From Bacillus dicomae (lineage in GTDB: Bacteria; Bacillota; Bacilli; Bacillales; Bacillaceae_G), in the NCBI RefSeq assembly GCF_006494425.1, contig NZ_VHIV01000006.1:124001-188000 (forward strand): a stretch of 64,000 bases of DNA. The letters run 5' to 3'. Below the pieces are notes generated by a model. It did not search any database and had not been told where the DNA came from. It saw only the letters and a list, made by a program, of their open reading frames with translations. Shown here in pieces: positions 33,772-43,737 of this stretch; positions within the stretch are counted from its first letter, which is position 1, and every line of letters starts with the position of its first letter. Position numbers and translations under genes: made by a program.

Positions 33772-35118
33772 TCATGAAAACATTTTTAATAAAATTGTCG
33801 CTGTTACAACCATTGCTGCCCCGCCTAAACGTGTTGAAATTTGCGCGAATGGCATTAATTCCATACGATTTGAAGCTGATAAAATAGCAACATCCCCAGT
33901 TCCACCTAAACCGCTATGACATCCAGTTACAATCGCTGATTCAACTGGATACATTTTCATCACTTTCCCTACAAGAAAACCTGACGCTACCATTGTAAGA
34001 ACAACCGATGCACACACAACAACATATCCTACTGAAAGTACTGCTGCTACGTCTTTTAACGGAATATATAACAACCCTAATCCGACCATTAACGGCCAAG
34101 TTAAATTCTTTGAAATAAATTTATATAAATGGAATGCTCCTTGCTCCATTTTTGCTGGCATTAATTTAAAATATTTCACAAGCGCTGCTGAGAAAATCAT
34201 AATAATTGCCCCAGGAATACCGATGAACTTAGAAGCAAATCCTCCGAAGATGAAGAACGTACACGCAATTAATAAACCTGCTCCCATTAATGAGAAGTCA
34301 ATTGGCTTCTCTGTATTTTGCTCTTTTAATAACTCTGCTTGATTGTCTGTTTTCACTAATACACCGTTACCACTAAGCTCCGGTTTCTTCTCACCTAAAC
34401 GCTTCATATACCCTGCACTCACGATTGCGAACATATTTCCAATAATAGCTGCTGGAATAAGCTGTGATACAAACGTTGCTGATGGTTCATTTAAAATATC
34501 ACTATAAGCCAGCGACAATGGTAAAATACCTTCCCCGATACCACCGCTCACAATTGGTACGATGATAAAGAAGAATGTTTGCTTCATTTCAAAACCAAAT
34601 AGTGAACCGACCAATAATCCTACTGCTACAGAAGCTAACGTCCCTACTACTAAAGGAATAAACATACGAACGAAACCTTGTACTAACACTTTACGATTCA
34701 TTCCTAAAATACTTCCGACTACTAAACAAGAAATATATAAATATAAAAAGTTCGATTTTTTCATTAACATAGTCGCAGCTTCCATTGAAGCTGGATTCAT
34801 CCAGTTAAAAAATACAAGTAATGATGGAATAAATAACGAAAGTATTGCCGGACCGCCGATATTTTTTAAAATTGGAATTCTCATCCCAATGTCTCCTAAG
34901 AAAATACCCATGATCATAATAACTGCAAATCCACCAATCATATCTGCTGGTAATTTATTATATACAGATGCCCCATAAATAATAGCAGCCAATACTACAT
35001 ATAACGGTAAAGGTATAACACCGATTTTTACATTCATAATTTTAGAAGCGAAAGATTCACTTTGTACTTCATTTCCTTTAGAAAATGATACCGCTTCCAC
35101 ATTCTTTTGAATTCCCAT
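33772..35118 (-). CDS. maeN: 2-hydroxycarboxylate transporter, malate type (MaeN/CimH family)
   Basis: 448 residues, about 11 membrane segments. The two GGxG re-entrant loop signatures of the 2HCT family are seen: SGGIGEGILPLS and CHSGLGGTGDVAIL. Family members (CitS, CimH, MaeN) import malate, citrate or lactate with Na+ or H+. Position between malic enzyme and a CitA/DcuS-type two-component system, the same association as maeN with malKR in B. subtilis, points to malate. A near-perfect cre site lies upstream. Confidence 0.9.
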   Translation of the reverse strand: MGIQKNVEAVSFSKGNEVQSESFASKIMNVKIGVIPLPLYVVLAAIIYGASVYNKLPADMIGGFAVIMIMGIFLGDIGMRIPILKNIGGPAILSLFIPSLLVFFNWMNPASMEAATMLMKKSNFLYLYISCLVVGSILGMNRKVLVQGFVRMFIPLVVGTLASVAVGLLVGSLFGFEMKQTFFFIIVPIVSGGIGEGILPLSLAYSDILNEPSATFVSQLIPAAIIGNMFAIVSAGYMKRLGEKKPELSGNGVLVKTDNQAELLKEQNTEKPIDFSLMGAGLLIACTFFIFGGFASKFIGIPGAIIMIFSAALVKYFKLMPAKMEQGAFHLYKFISKNLTWPLMVGLGLLYIPLKDVAAVLSVGYVVVCASVVLTMVASGFLVGKVMKMYPVESAIVTGCHSGLGGTGDVAILSASNRMELMPFAQISTRLGGAAMVVTATILLKMFS

Positions 35119-35148
35119 ATGGCACCCCCTTGTTTTCTTAATAACAAT

Positions 35149-35164
35149 ATTAAAACGCTTTCAA
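35149..35164 (-). promoter_or_regulatory. Near-consensus cre box upstream of maeN
   Basis: On the minus strand TTGAAAGCGTTTTAAT fits the CcpA consensus WTGNNARCGNWWWCAW at all but one fixed base (C to A). It is 31 bp from the maeN start. Confidence 0.45.
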
Positions 35165-35212
35165 TAGTAAAAATAGTTTTTGTAAGTTTTGTAATTGATT
35201 TTGTAATTAAAA

Positions 35213-35246
35213 AAAGTATAAGCGACTTATAATAAGTCGCTTATAC
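35213..35246 (-). terminator. Terminator overlapping the malR stop
   Basis: GTATAAGCGACTTAT pairs with ATAAGTCGCTTATAC, and a T7 follows on the minus strand. The regulator's stop codon is inside the stem. Confidence 0.85.
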
Positions 35247-35948
35247 ATAAAACTCTATTTTCTTTTGATCAACACATCTTAGTTTACTTACAGGTCTTCC
35301 CACATGTTGGTACATCATTTCGTTTTCTAATACTCCAATGTCAGTCAAAAACATTACATATTTTCGAATAGAAACTCTTGAAATCCCAACTAATTGTGCC
35401 ATTTCATCTGTTGTAAACGCTCGTCCATTCAGCGACTCGATTTTCTGCCAAATTAATTGCAACGTTTGCTTCGTTAGCCCTTTCGGAAGCTCTTTAGTAA
35501 CAGTAGGCTCTCTTTTTTCTTTTTGCAAAATTAACAAATCTAATTCCGATTGACTAATTTTTTGTTGTTCTTTCATAAAAGTAAGCTTTTCTCGATATAT
35601 AGTTAATGCTTCTTTAAATCGTTCAAATGTAAATGGTTTAATTAAATAATCCACTACGCCATATTGCAATGCTTTTTTAATACTCCCCATATCATGTACA
35701 GCTGAAATCATCATAATATCGATTTCTTTTTCTTGATTCCGAATATACATTAAAAGCTCAAATCCAGTCTCTTCAGGCATAAAAATATCAAGTAATACTA
35801 AATCTACTCGTGATTGCTCTAATACTTCTATCGCTTCTTTAACCGAGTTAACTGCTTGAACAAGTTCAAACCCTCCTACTCGCTCTAAATAATGCGTATT
35901 TAACATTGCTACCATCGGGTCATCTTCTACAATTAAAACTTTAATCAT
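35241..35948 (-). CDS. malR: Response regulator, CitT/DcuR type, for malate
   Basis: 235 residues. Receiver 1-120 (VEDDP, LVLLDIFMPEETGFELL, ISAVHD, LIKPFTFERF) and a C-terminal CitT-type DNA-binding helix-turn-helix (~175-225: FTTDEMAQLVGISRVSIRKYVMFL). Its ATG overlaps the kinase stop by 4 nt, so the pair is translationally coupled. By synteny with B. subtilis malKR it should activate maeN and the malic enzyme gene in response to malate; that is inference from context. Confidence 0.9.
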   Translation of the reverse strand: MIKVLIVEDDPMVAMLNTHYLERVGGFELVQAVNSVKEAIEVLEQSRVDLVLLDIFMPEETGFELLMYIRNQEKEIDIMMISAVHDMGSIKKALQYGVVDYLIKPFTFERFKEALTIYREKLTFMKEQQKISQSELDLLILQKEKREPTVTKELPKGLTKQTLQLIWQKIESLNGRAFTTDEMAQLVGISRVSIRKYVMFLTDIGVLENEMMYQHVGRPVSKLRCVDQKKIEFYV

Positions 35949-37549
35949 ATTTGCCTCTCATCCCTACCTTTAGGTATTTCAATTGTTATCTTTGTTCCCT
36001 TTCCTACTAATGAATGCATATGAATTTCCCCATTTATTCGCTGTATACTTTCTGTTACAAGATACAAACCATAACCGCGGTTATCCCCCTTTGTGGAATA
36101 ACCTTTCGTAAATAATGCCCCTATTTCTTCTTCTGGTATACCTTTTCCCGTATCTTGTACTGTAATAATTAGTGTATCCCCATATTGTATCTCAACTTCA
36201 ACTTGCTTCTTTTCACAATTCGTCACTGCTTCTAATGCATTATCAATTAAATTTCCGACAATCGTAATCAGTTCATGAGTAATACTTTCATCCTCTATTT
36301 CTGGCATGTAAGAATCTTCACTTATGATTAATTTTATATTTTTCTCTCTAGCATAGCTAAGTTTCCCGAGTAAAAAACCAGCAAATACTGGACTTTTTAT
36401 TCTTTTCATAATCCCACCAATTTCATATTGATGCTCTGATACCATACCGCTTATATACTTTTGTAATTCTTCATACTGCTTCATGTGTGTAAGCCCTAAT
36501 ACGACATGCATTTTATTCATAAATTCATGCGATTGTGCCCGTAATGCCTCCGCATATAGTCTAATACCAGTTAATTCTTCTGCTAATTTTCTAATCTCTG
36601 TTTTATCACGAAATGTTGCAATCGCGCCAACTATTTCTCCTTTTACATATAAAGGAACACGATTCGTCACAATCATAATTCCATAAATATTTTGTTCTTC
36701 GTTTAATTGTACCTCTCCCGTTTGTAATACTTCTTTTATACGCGAATTAGGCATATACAACTCAACATCTTTACCGATAAAATCTTCTTCAAGTCCACTT
36801 TTCTTAAACAGTCGTTTTGCCTCATTATTTATTAAAGTTACATTGGCCTCTTTATCTACAGCAATAATACCTTCCTTTACAGATTGTAGCATCGTATTTC
36901 TTTCTTCAAGAATTTTCGCTATCCTATGAGGTTCAAGACCGAATAAACTTTTCTTTATATGTCTAGCTAGCAATATTGCTCCTATAATTCCGACTAGTAC
37001 CCCAACTCCAACACCAATATAAATGATATGTCTACTTTCCTTGACTCTCTCTTTTACATTATCTGCTGAAATACCAACGGCCACCGCTCCAAGTTGTTCA
37101 CCTGTTTCAGAAAATACAGGTACAAACACTCGCATTGAAATACCTAAAGTTCCTTCTGCCAGCGATACATGTTCCTTTCCTTTCAATACAGGCCCTTCAT
37201 CTCCCCCAATAAAATGATGACCTATTTTTTGAGGATTTGGATGTGATTTTCTTATTCCATTCATGTCCATAACTACAATAAATTGAACACCTGTGTTTTT
37301 TAATATTCTATTTGTATACGTTTGGATTGCAGAAGTATTTGCTTTCCCAATTAAACCATCGATTACAATCGACTCATTCGCCACAATGTGTGCAATTGTT
37401 TTTGCTTTCTCTGCTTGGCTATCCTCTGTTGTCCGTTCTACATTATGACTAATTAATATATCTGTCACAAGTAAAGAAAAAATTACAACTGTACAAACTA
37501 ACAATGTAATCGTTTTCCATAAATTCCATAGTCTTTTTCTTTTTTTCAT
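35945..37549 (-). CDS. malK: Sensor kinase of the CitA/DcuS family, for malate
   Basis: 534 residues from MKKRKRLWNLW at 37549 (AGGGGAG upstream; an earlier GTG lies inside a terminator). Two helices (~11-32 and ~170-192) frame an extracytoplasmic sCache/PASTA-like sensor with VVMDMNGIRKSHPNPQKIG and GGDEGPVLKGKE. A PAS domain (~215-320) is followed by the family's unusual H-box LRAQSHEFMNKMHV and an ATPase domain (NLIDNALEAV, DTGKGIPEEE, GYGLYLVTESI). The ligand is predicted to be malate from its neighbours. Confidence 0.88.
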   Translation of the reverse strand: MKKRKRLWNLWKTITLLVCTVVIFSLLVTDILISHNVERTTEDSQAEKAKTIAHIVANESIVIDGLIGKANTSAIQTYTNRILKNTGVQFIVVMDMNGIRKSHPNPQKIGHHFIGGDEGPVLKGKEHVSLAEGTLGISMRVFVPVFSETGEQLGAVAVGISADNVKERVKESRHIIYIGVGVGVLVGIIGAILLARHIKKSLFGLEPHRIAKILEERNTMLQSVKEGIIAVDKEANVTLINNEAKRLFKKSGLEEDFIGKDVELYMPNSRIKEVLQTGEVQLNEEQNIYGIMIVTNRVPLYVKGEIVGAIATFRDKTEIRKLAEELTGIRLYAEALRAQSHEFMNKMHVVLGLTHMKQYEELQKYISGMVSEHQYEIGGIMKRIKSPVFAGFLLGKLSYAREKNIKLIISEDSYMPEIEDESITHELITIVGNLIDNALEAVTNCEKKQVEVEIQYGDTLIITVQDTGKGIPEEEIGALFTKGYSTKGDNRGYGLYLVTESIQRINGEIHMHSLVGKGTKITIEIPKGRDERQI

Positions 37550-37584
37550 CCCGTTAATGACTCCCCTAATTGCTGAATAGAAAA

Positions 37585-37618
37585 ATAAGTAAGGTGATAT
37601 TATTTTCACCTTACTTAT
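37585..37618 (-). terminator. Terminator between the chemoreceptor and malK
   Basis: ATAAGTAAGGTGA pairs with TCACCTTACTTAT around 8 nt, with TTTTTC following on the minus strand. Confidence 0.85.
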
Positions 37619-37627
37619 CTGCTGTTA

Positions 37628-39613
37628 TTATACTTTAAATTTACTAGTCATCGCTTGTAGTTCTTCGGCCATCTCAGCTAAGTTTTGCGAAGCTGAACTA
37701 ATTTCTTCCATTGAATTCACTTGTTCTTCTGTTGAGGCAGCAACACTTTGCATACTAGCTGTATTTTCTTCTGCAGCCGCTGCAATTTCATCGATGGCAT
37801 TTGTCACTTCATTTGCATCTCCAGCAATTCTCTTCGTTGTTTCTACCATTTGATTAACTTGAGAAACAATATGTGTAGTAGAACTTAAAATTTCTGTAAA
37901 ACTTACTTTCGTTTTTGTTACAACATCAAGACCTTGTTGAACTTCCCCATTCACATTATCCATAGCCTTAACAGTATGTTCAATATCAGCCTTAATTTCT
38001 GCAATTAAATTTGCAATCTCTCCAGATGATTCTCCTGATTGTTCCGCTAATTTTCTAACCTCATCCGCTACAATAGCAAATCCTCGGCCCTGTTCACCTG
38101 CTCGTGCTGCTTCAATAGCCGCATTTAAAGCTAGTAAGTTCGTTTGAGTAGCGATGTTTTGAATTGCTTCAGAAATAGCTCCTACCTGCTTTGATTTCTC
38201 ATCAAGAAGTTTAATAATAGCATCTGACTCGAATACCGATTTAGAAATAGACTGCATTTGTTTTGCTGTTTGTTCAACCAATTCTTCCCCTTCTTCAGCT
38301 CTTTCTCTCGCATGCAATGAGGAGATAGAAATTGATTCCGCGCTTCCAGTTACATCTTGAATTGCTGTATTTACTTGTTGTAATGTAGCCGCACCTTCTT
38401 CAACACCTTGACTTTGTGATTCAGCCCCACCTGATACTTGTTCCATTGCAATTGTAATTTGATCTGTCGCATCATTTGCTTGCTGTACGCTCGCTGTTAA
38501 CTCTTCAGCCGATGCCGCCACATGCTCTGCTGAAAAACTAATTTGAGTAATAACATCTTGTAAAGAGGCAGACATTTCATTAAATGAATTCCCTAATTTT
38601 CCTATATCATCATTTGAATGAATTGTAATTTTCTCTGTCAAATCCCCCTTACTAATTTTATATGCCGAGTCAGCTATTTTTTTTAATGGTCTTGTAATAG
38701 ACTTTGTGATGAAATAAATTAATACACTACCAAATACAATAGCGATAGCAATAACAATAAAAGTCTTATAAAATACTGGATTCGCAGCTTGGGTAATTTC
38801 TTCATCAAACATAACTCCAACTACTTTCCAACCTGTTTTCTCATTTGTTGCAAAGATTAAATTCTTTTTATCATCTTGTTCTGTATAAGAGACATTTCCT
38901 TGTTTTTCTTCATAAATCGGTTTAATCCAAGGATCAGTAACTTTTGCACCTGGTTTTCTAGATGGATGACTAACAATTTGCTTATTTTGATCTAAAATAA
39001 CTGCATAACCTTTTTCCCCAATGTTAATCATTTTAGAGATTTTTAAAATGTTATCTAAATTTAAGTTAATTCCTATAACACCTTTACCATCTTTTACTTC
39101 TTTAGCAATTGTCACTACCATATTTTTTGTAGATGCTGATTGATATGGTGCAGTAACAATTACTTTCCCTTTATTTTCATGTGCTTCTTTATACCAATCT
39201 CTCTCTGTTGGATTATACCCCTCAGACATTTGGATAAATGGTTCTCTTATAAACTTTCCCGTCTGCGTTCCAATATAAATACCTTCTACTTCTGGATGAA
39301 GTTTTATATATTGTGCTAACTTCGTTCTTACTATTTCTTCTTGTCCATTTGGATATGTATCCTCTGTTAAGATGTCTGCAAAGTATGCTGCATCAACAAA
39401 TTTCTCTTCTATATTTTGAGAAATAACAGTATTTAAAATCGAAATATTTTCCTTTGCTTTACCTGTAATTTGTTGTTCAAAATTTGTTTTGGCAGTTTGA
39501 TATGAAACACCACCGATAATAAGTCCTGGTATAGTTAAAATAAGAAAAAATGAAATGATTAATTTTTTCTTGATACTCATACATTTAACCCAGTTAAATA
39601 TCTTTTGCATCAT
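37628..39613 (-). CDS. Methyl-accepting chemotaxis protein, dCache type (malate-linked)
   Basis: 661 residues. Helix 1 (~17-38), a periplasm-equivalent dCache_1 sensor (~45-285) with the ligand-motif region [15 protein letters not shown] and [19 protein letters not shown], helix 2 (~288-308), HAMP (~309-362) and a long cytoplasmic signalling domain with hairpin tip [45 protein letters not shown] lies before the ATG. It precedes the malate two-component genes on the same strand, but a terminator separates them. Ligand likely a carboxylate, not provable here. Confidence 0.92.
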   Translation of the reverse strand: MMQKIFNWVKCMSIKKKLIISFFLILTIPGLIIGGVSYQTAKTNFEQQITGKAKENISILNTVISQNIEEKFVDAAYFADILTEDTYPNGQEEIVRTKLAQYIKLHPEVEGIYIGTQTGKFIREPFIQMSEGYNPTERDWYKEAHENKGKVIVTAPYQSASTKNMVVTIAKEVKDGKGVIGINLNLDNILKISKMINIGEKGYAVILDQNKQIVSHPSRKPGAKVTDPWIKPIYEEKQGNVSYTEQDDKKNLIFATNEKTGWKVVGVMFDEEITQAANPVFYKTFIVIAIAIVFGSVLIYFITKSITRPLKKIADSAYKISKGDLTEKITIHSNDDIGKLGNSFNEMSASLQDVITQISFSAEHVAASAEELTASVQQANDATDQITIAMEQVSGGAESQSQGVEEGAATLQQVNTAIQDVTGSAESISISSLHARERAEEGEELVEQTAKQMQSISKSVFESDAIIKLLDEKSKQVGAISEAIQNIATQTNLLALNAAIEAARAGEQGRGFAIVADEVRKLAEQSGESSGEIANLIAEIKADIEHTVKAMDNVNGEVQQGLDVVTKTKVSFTEILSSTTHIVSQVNQMVETTKRIAGDANEVTNAIDEIAAAAEENTASMQSVAASTEEQVNSMEEISSASQNLAEMAEELQAMTSKFKV

Positions 39614-39754
39614 AATCCTCCTTTATGTAATGTGGATACTTGTGTAATTTTATACAAGTAACATATATAAAACAATATATAATGATAACATGTAATTTTT
39701 TTGTCAATTATGCATTTTTACATATTCACTACTTCGAAATACTTAATCATAAAA

Positions 39755-39799
39755 AATAAGAGAACTTTAGCTTATATAATAAGCTAAAGTTCTCTTATT
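39755..39799 (-). terminator. Terminator after the C39-like peptidase
   Basis: AATAAGAGAACTTTAGCTTAT pairs over about 20 bp with its complement, and a T-run follows on the minus strand. Confidence 0.88.
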
Positions 39800-39862
39800 T
39801 CTTAACAAAAAACACCCGCAAAAAAATCTCTTACAATTCCTTACATCTATTTCCCTACTAAT

Positions 39863-40606
39863 TCATTTGGAGCTTTTCACATAACTAATCGCCTGACTAC
39901 CCATTTGCACCCATGCCTTTTCAAAACTTTCTCTCGGTACTTTTACATCTAAACTATCACTTAGAGGATCTCGAATGTATACAAATTCTTTATCATATCC
40001 AACAAGTACTACACAATGTTCATTATACGTAATAGAAACGTCTCCACTATTTGTCTCCCATGTAGTAAATTCATCTTCATCTAATGGTGCAAATGTTGCA
40101 TTTGTAATCATGACTACCGGTTGTCCTGATTTTACACTTTTATAAAGTTCTTCTATATTCTTCCCTGTTAAGTCTATAGCTTTATTAGGTAAATACTTTT
40201 TTGCTAATTGAAAAAGTGGTCCATGATATACACCATATCCAGATTCAGAAAAGGTATAAATGTTTCCAACAAATCCTTCATTCGGATTCCCTCTTACACC
40301 ATCGTCTAAAAAATTCACCTTTTTGATTTCACTTGCCAATTCCATCTTATCTACTGAAACACCTGCATATTGTAACAGCATCGCTAAACTCGTTACTTCG
40401 CACCCTCTATCTAATTCTGGTAATTGCTGAATTAAGGGTACATTTGATAAGATGACCTTTTCATCATTATTACTAATTCCGCTTTGTATATTGAAGAATG
40501 TTAACTTCTCCACATACTTTGTAATTCCATTTGTATATACATTCCATACTGCTATACCAAGTACAGCCATACATATATACCACTTCCATTTCCGTATCAC
40601 TCTCAC
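39863..40606 (-). CDS. Membrane-anchored C39-like cysteine peptidase
   Basis: 247 residues. One N-terminal helix (~9-25) anchors a Peptidase_C39_2-type papain-like domain on the outer face. The likely catalytic set is Cys69 (ELDRGCEVTSLAML), His197 (NEHCVVLVGYD) and Asp213 (YIRDP). Unlike bacteriocin-exporter C39 domains it is not fused to an ABC transporter. It starts 7 nt after the 28-residue-repeat protein and both follow a two-component system, so the repeat protein may be its substrate or partner (inference). No close B. subtilis equivalent comes to mind. Confidence 0.82.
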   Translation of the reverse strand: MRVIRKWKWYICMAVLGIAVWNVYTNGITKYVEKLTFFNIQSGISNNDEKVILSNVPLIQQLPELDRGCEVTSLAMLLQYAGVSVDKMELASEIKKVNFLDDGVRGNPNEGFVGNIYTFSESGYGVYHGPLFQLAKKYLPNKAIDLTGKNIEELYKSVKSGQPVVMITNATFAPLDEDEFTTWETNSGDVSITYNEHCVVLVGYDKEFVYIRDPLSDSLDVKVPRESFEKAWVQMGSQAISYVKSSK

Positions 40607-40613
40607 GCCCTTT

Positions 40614-41435
40614 TTAGTTCGTTAAATAAGAATAAAACGCATCAGCATCCGTTCGAATCACCGGTACAAAATTTAGTTCTTTTCCTTTTTCAGGCTGATC
40701 TACTTTTATTTTTTCTGCTAATTCTTGAACGTTCATATTCATTTTATCCATATTAAGCTCCTCTGCCATTTGCAATACTTTTTGTTCATTAATTTCGCTT
40801 AATACTTGATATATATCTTTACCATACAGATCAATATGATATTTTTTTGCTTCTTCCTGCACTTTTTGTTCGTACACTTCTTGTGCTAGCGCTTCTATCT
40901 CTTTTCCTTTTTGCGAAATACCTAACTTCCCTGCTTCCTCTCTTACTTTCGTTCCATAGATTTCTTCCGCAATATCCTCTATTTCTTTTCCATTTGTTGA
41001 AATGCCTAATTTATCGGCTTCATCGCTAATTTTAATCGTATTAATTTGAGTAATTAAATTTACAATTGATGTATTCTCTATAGATATGCCTAGCTTTAAC
41101 GCTTCTTGCTTCACTTTTGTTTCATAGATTTCTTCTGAAAGAGTCCCAACATCTTTTCCTTCTATCGAAATCCCTAACTGCTCTGCTTCTCTTCCTACTT
41201 CCGTTTCATGGATTTCTTTTTCTAGCGTAATTTGTTCTTTCCCTTCCGTTTCAATACCTAGATTCTCCGCCTTTTCTTCTGTATGCACCGCATGTATCTT
41301 TCCATTGTTTAATTGTTCTTTACTGCGCTGCGTGTAATCAGTCTTTCCTTTTGATGTTTCAGAAGGAGAGGCACCGCCTAATATACTTAAACTCATTACT
41401 CCAATAGTGAATACCGTCATCATTTTTTTTTTCAA
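40614..41435 (-). CDS. Secreted protein of 28-residue repeats
   Basis: 273 residues. Signal peptide (~1-22) and then about seven tandem repeats, five of them exactly 28 residues. The consensus is roughly EAxKLGISxxGKEIxxLAEEIYExKV, e.g. the units GREAEQLGISIEGKDV..., REEAGKLGISQKGKEI... and QEEAKKYHIDLYGKDI.... The repeat is a helix-loop-helix of the 'AxxLGIxxxGK' kind seen in several Firmicute secreted proteins. The C-terminal ~30 residues (VPVIRTDADAFYSYLTN) are not repetitive. It is translationally adjacent to the C39-like peptidase. Function not known. Confidence 0.8.
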   Translation of the reverse strand: MKKKMMTVFTIGVMSLSILGGASPSETSKGKTDYTQRSKEQLNNGKIHAVHTEEKAENLGIETEGKEQITLEKEIHETEVGREAEQLGISIEGKDVGTLSEEIYETKVKQEALKLGISIENTSIVNLITQINTIKISDEADKLGISTNGKEIEDIAEEIYGTKVREEAGKLGISQKGKEIEALAQEVYEQKVQEEAKKYHIDLYGKDIYQVLSEINEQKVLQMAEELNMDKMNMNVQELAEKIKVDQPEKGKELNFVPVIRTDADAFYSYLTN

Positions 41436-41617
41436 AATTAATTCCTCCCTCTTACAACTTCTTTTCCATCATTCCCATAAAATTTTTAATGCTATACATA
41501 ATCGAAATAACATTATGATCAATATAATCTGCTTAAATACATTTTTATACTCGCTTCTTTATGCGACGAACTTTCTGTATATCATACATGTTATAAATAG
41601 TTTCTTAACTTTCCCTT

Positions 41618-41653
41618 AAAAAAAGACGACCTTGTAAAAACAAGATCGTCCTC
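41618..41653 (-). terminator. Terminator after the sensor kinase at 41658
   Basis: AAAGACGACCTTGT pairs with ACAAGATCGTC (one G-T) around TAAAA, with T7 on the minus strand. Confidence 0.85.
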
Positions 41654-41657
41654 TCAC

Positions 41658-42908
41658 TTATATTCTTTGGTTTTTAGGAAGAATTACTTCAAAACAAGTG
41701 CCCTCTCCCCATTCACTCTCTACTAATATTTTTCCATAATGCTTTTCTACAATCCAATTTGCAATTGAAAGACCTAATCCAGCTCCTTCTGACGCACTTC
41801 TCGCTTTATCTCCTTGATAAAAACGATTAAATAGTTTTGGGATATCCTCATCTTTCACTCCTATTCCATCATCTTTCACTCGTATACGAATCGAACTGTT
41901 CGTTTGCGTACAATCGATTTGTATATGACCACCTTCATTCGTATACTTCATCGCATTGTCTAACAATATGACCATCATTTGATGAATTCTCTCTCTATCA
42001 CCCATAAATGATATACCATGCTCTACTTTCAATATCATCTCTTTTTCTTGATAGGAAGCAATCTCCTTATATGGATCTACTATCTCTTCTAACAATTTAT
42101 CTATTTCAAATGTTTTTTTATCCATCTCAATTTGATCAGAATCAGAACGTGCTAACAATAATAAATTAGCTACAAGCTTAGATAACCGTCTACATTCTTT
42201 TGAAATTGTAGAGATATCCATTGCTTTTTCTTCTATTGTCGCAGATGGTGATTGAAATAATATATCTGTTTTGGATTGAATAACTGCAAGTGGTGTCCTT
42301 AATTCATGCGATGCATCCGAAACGAATTGCTGCTGTTTTTCCCATGAATTTTGAATGGGTACGAGTGCCCTACCAGCTAGGAAAAAGCCGATACCGATTG
42401 CACATACACTTCCTATGCTACAGCCTATAACGAGAATTAAAAATAAAGTATTTAACATGCCTTCTTCCGCTGTTATATCTCGTACGATTTGAACTATCTC
42501 TCCATTTTTTTGAAGGGAGAATGTTCTAAAATATCGTCCTTGTACTTCAATATCTTGCAAAGTCTCTAACTTTTTGGGCGAAAACCTTTCCAAATTCTCT
42601 TCAAAAATAGCACGGAATTTACGGTTATCACCCACTATTTCCACTGTTTCCCCCTTCCAGGTTATTTCAGTTACCCGGGGATCTCCAATTTGAATATTCT
42701 CCATACGTTTTCTTGGTGGTACTTTAACATCTAATTTTCCTCTATACTGAGCTATCATTTTTATAGATTGATCTACTTCATTATAAATACGTTTATACGT
42801 GTACGAATAAATAATACTGCCTAATACGCCTATCAAAATGATAAATACTAACGAATTTATTATAGTCAATCGAATGCGCGTCTTCTGAAACATACTTCCC
42901 TTTTTCAT
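41658..42908 (-). CDS. Sensor histidine kinase (EnvZ/CiaH-like architecture)
   Basis: 416 residues. Two membrane helices (~14-36, ~155-178) enclose a modest extracellular loop (~120 residues). Then HisKA with FVSDASHELRTPLAVIQSKTDIL and HATPase with LLDNAMKYTNEGG, DDGIGVKDEDIP and GAGLGLSIANWIVEKH, all canonical. Its start overlaps the regulator's stop by 4 nt, so they form one operon. The repeat protein and C39-like peptidase lie directly downstream on the same strand and are the obvious candidates for its regulon. Confidence 0.92.
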   Translation of the reverse strand: MKKGSMFQKTRIRLTIINSLVFIILIGVLGSIIYSYTYKRIYNEVDQSIKMIAQYRGKLDVKVPPRKRMENIQIGDPRVTEITWKGETVEIVGDNRKFRAIFEENLERFSPKKLETLQDIEVQGRYFRTFSLQKNGEIVQIVRDITAEEGMLNTLFLILVIGCSIGSVCAIGIGFFLAGRALVPIQNSWEKQQQFVSDASHELRTPLAVIQSKTDILFQSPSATIEEKAMDISTISKECRRLSKLVANLLLLARSDSDQIEMDKKTFEIDKLLEEIVDPYKEIASYQEKEMILKVEHGISFMGDRERIHQMMVILLDNAMKYTNEGGHIQIDCTQTNSSIRIRVKDDGIGVKDEDIPKLFNRFYQGDKARSASEGAGLGLSIANWIVEKHYGKILVESEWGEGTCFEVILPKNQRI

Positions 42909-43576
42909 TGTTCTTTTAATATATATCCAATACCTCGAACGGTTTGAATGTCTTTCTGATAACCGAATGGCTCTAGTTTTTTACGTAAATGATGCACATA
43001 CACTTCTACAATCGCTACTGTCGTATCTGAATCAAATCCCCAAACACGATCAAAAATTTGTTCACGCATTAAGATTTTTCCGCTATTTTGAACAAGGTAC
43101 TCTAGAAGCTCATATTGTTTTAATGTTAGCTTCATACTTTGTCCATCTACTTGAACATCTTTATCTTTTCCGAACAGTTCAATCCCTTTATAGCGAATTG
43201 TTTGCTGCGTTGTTAAACTACCACTTCTGCGTAGTAAAGCACGAATTCTCGCTTTTAATTCTGGAGCTTGAAACGGCTTAACGATATAGTCATCCCCACC
43301 AAAATCCAATCCTTTCACTCGGTCTTCTAAAGAATCTCTCGCTGTTAAAAACAGGACTGGCGTTTCAATCTTTTCATTACGTATTTTTTGAATCACTTCA
43401 AATCCATCCATCTCTGGCATCATCACATCAAGCAAAATCGCATCATAAATGTTTTGCAACGCTAAAAACAACCCATCTTCTCCATTTAAAGCTGTATCCA
43501 CTTCAAATTCATCACGCAAAATTTGTACGATAGACTCTAATAACGAAGCATTATCTTCTACTACGAGTAAGCGCAT
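42905..43576 (-). CDS. OmpR-family response regulator
   Basis: 223 residues from MRLLVVEDNASLL at 43576 (GGAAGGTGAG upstream). Receiver with Asp in AILLDVMMPEMDG, FLTARDS and VKPFQAPEL; winged helix ~130-222 (LTLKQYELLEYLVQN, VYVHHLRKKLEPF, TVRGIGYIL). It is translationally coupled with the kinase. Regulated genes unknown. Confidence 0.93.
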   Translation of the reverse strand: MRLLVVEDNASLLESIVQILRDEFEVDTALNGEDGLFLALQNIYDAILLDVMMPEMDGFEVIQKIRNEKIETPVLFLTARDSLEDRVKGLDFGGDDYIVKPFQAPELKARIRALLRRSGSLTTQQTIRYKGIELFGKDKDVQVDGQSMKLTLKQYELLEYLVQNSGKILMREQIFDRVWGFDSDTTVAIVEVYVHHLRKKLEPFGYQKDIQTVRGIGYILKEQ

Positions 43577-43689
43577 ATTCTCACCTTCCACCATATCGTT
43601 CGATTCTATTTATAATTACATTTTAACGTTTTTTTGATATAAAATTTGAAAGACTTATTATAAAAACTCTTCCTTAAATTTTGCTTAAT

Positions 43690-43737
43690 AAAAAGTTGAA
43701 AGAAATAAGATTCTCCTTATCTCTTTCAACTTTTTAT
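43690..43737 (-). terminator. Terminator overlapping the phosphatase stop codon
   Basis: AAAAGTTGAAAGA pairs with TCTTTCAACTTTT; the phosphatase stop (43726-43728) is in the arm. Confidence 0.8.
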
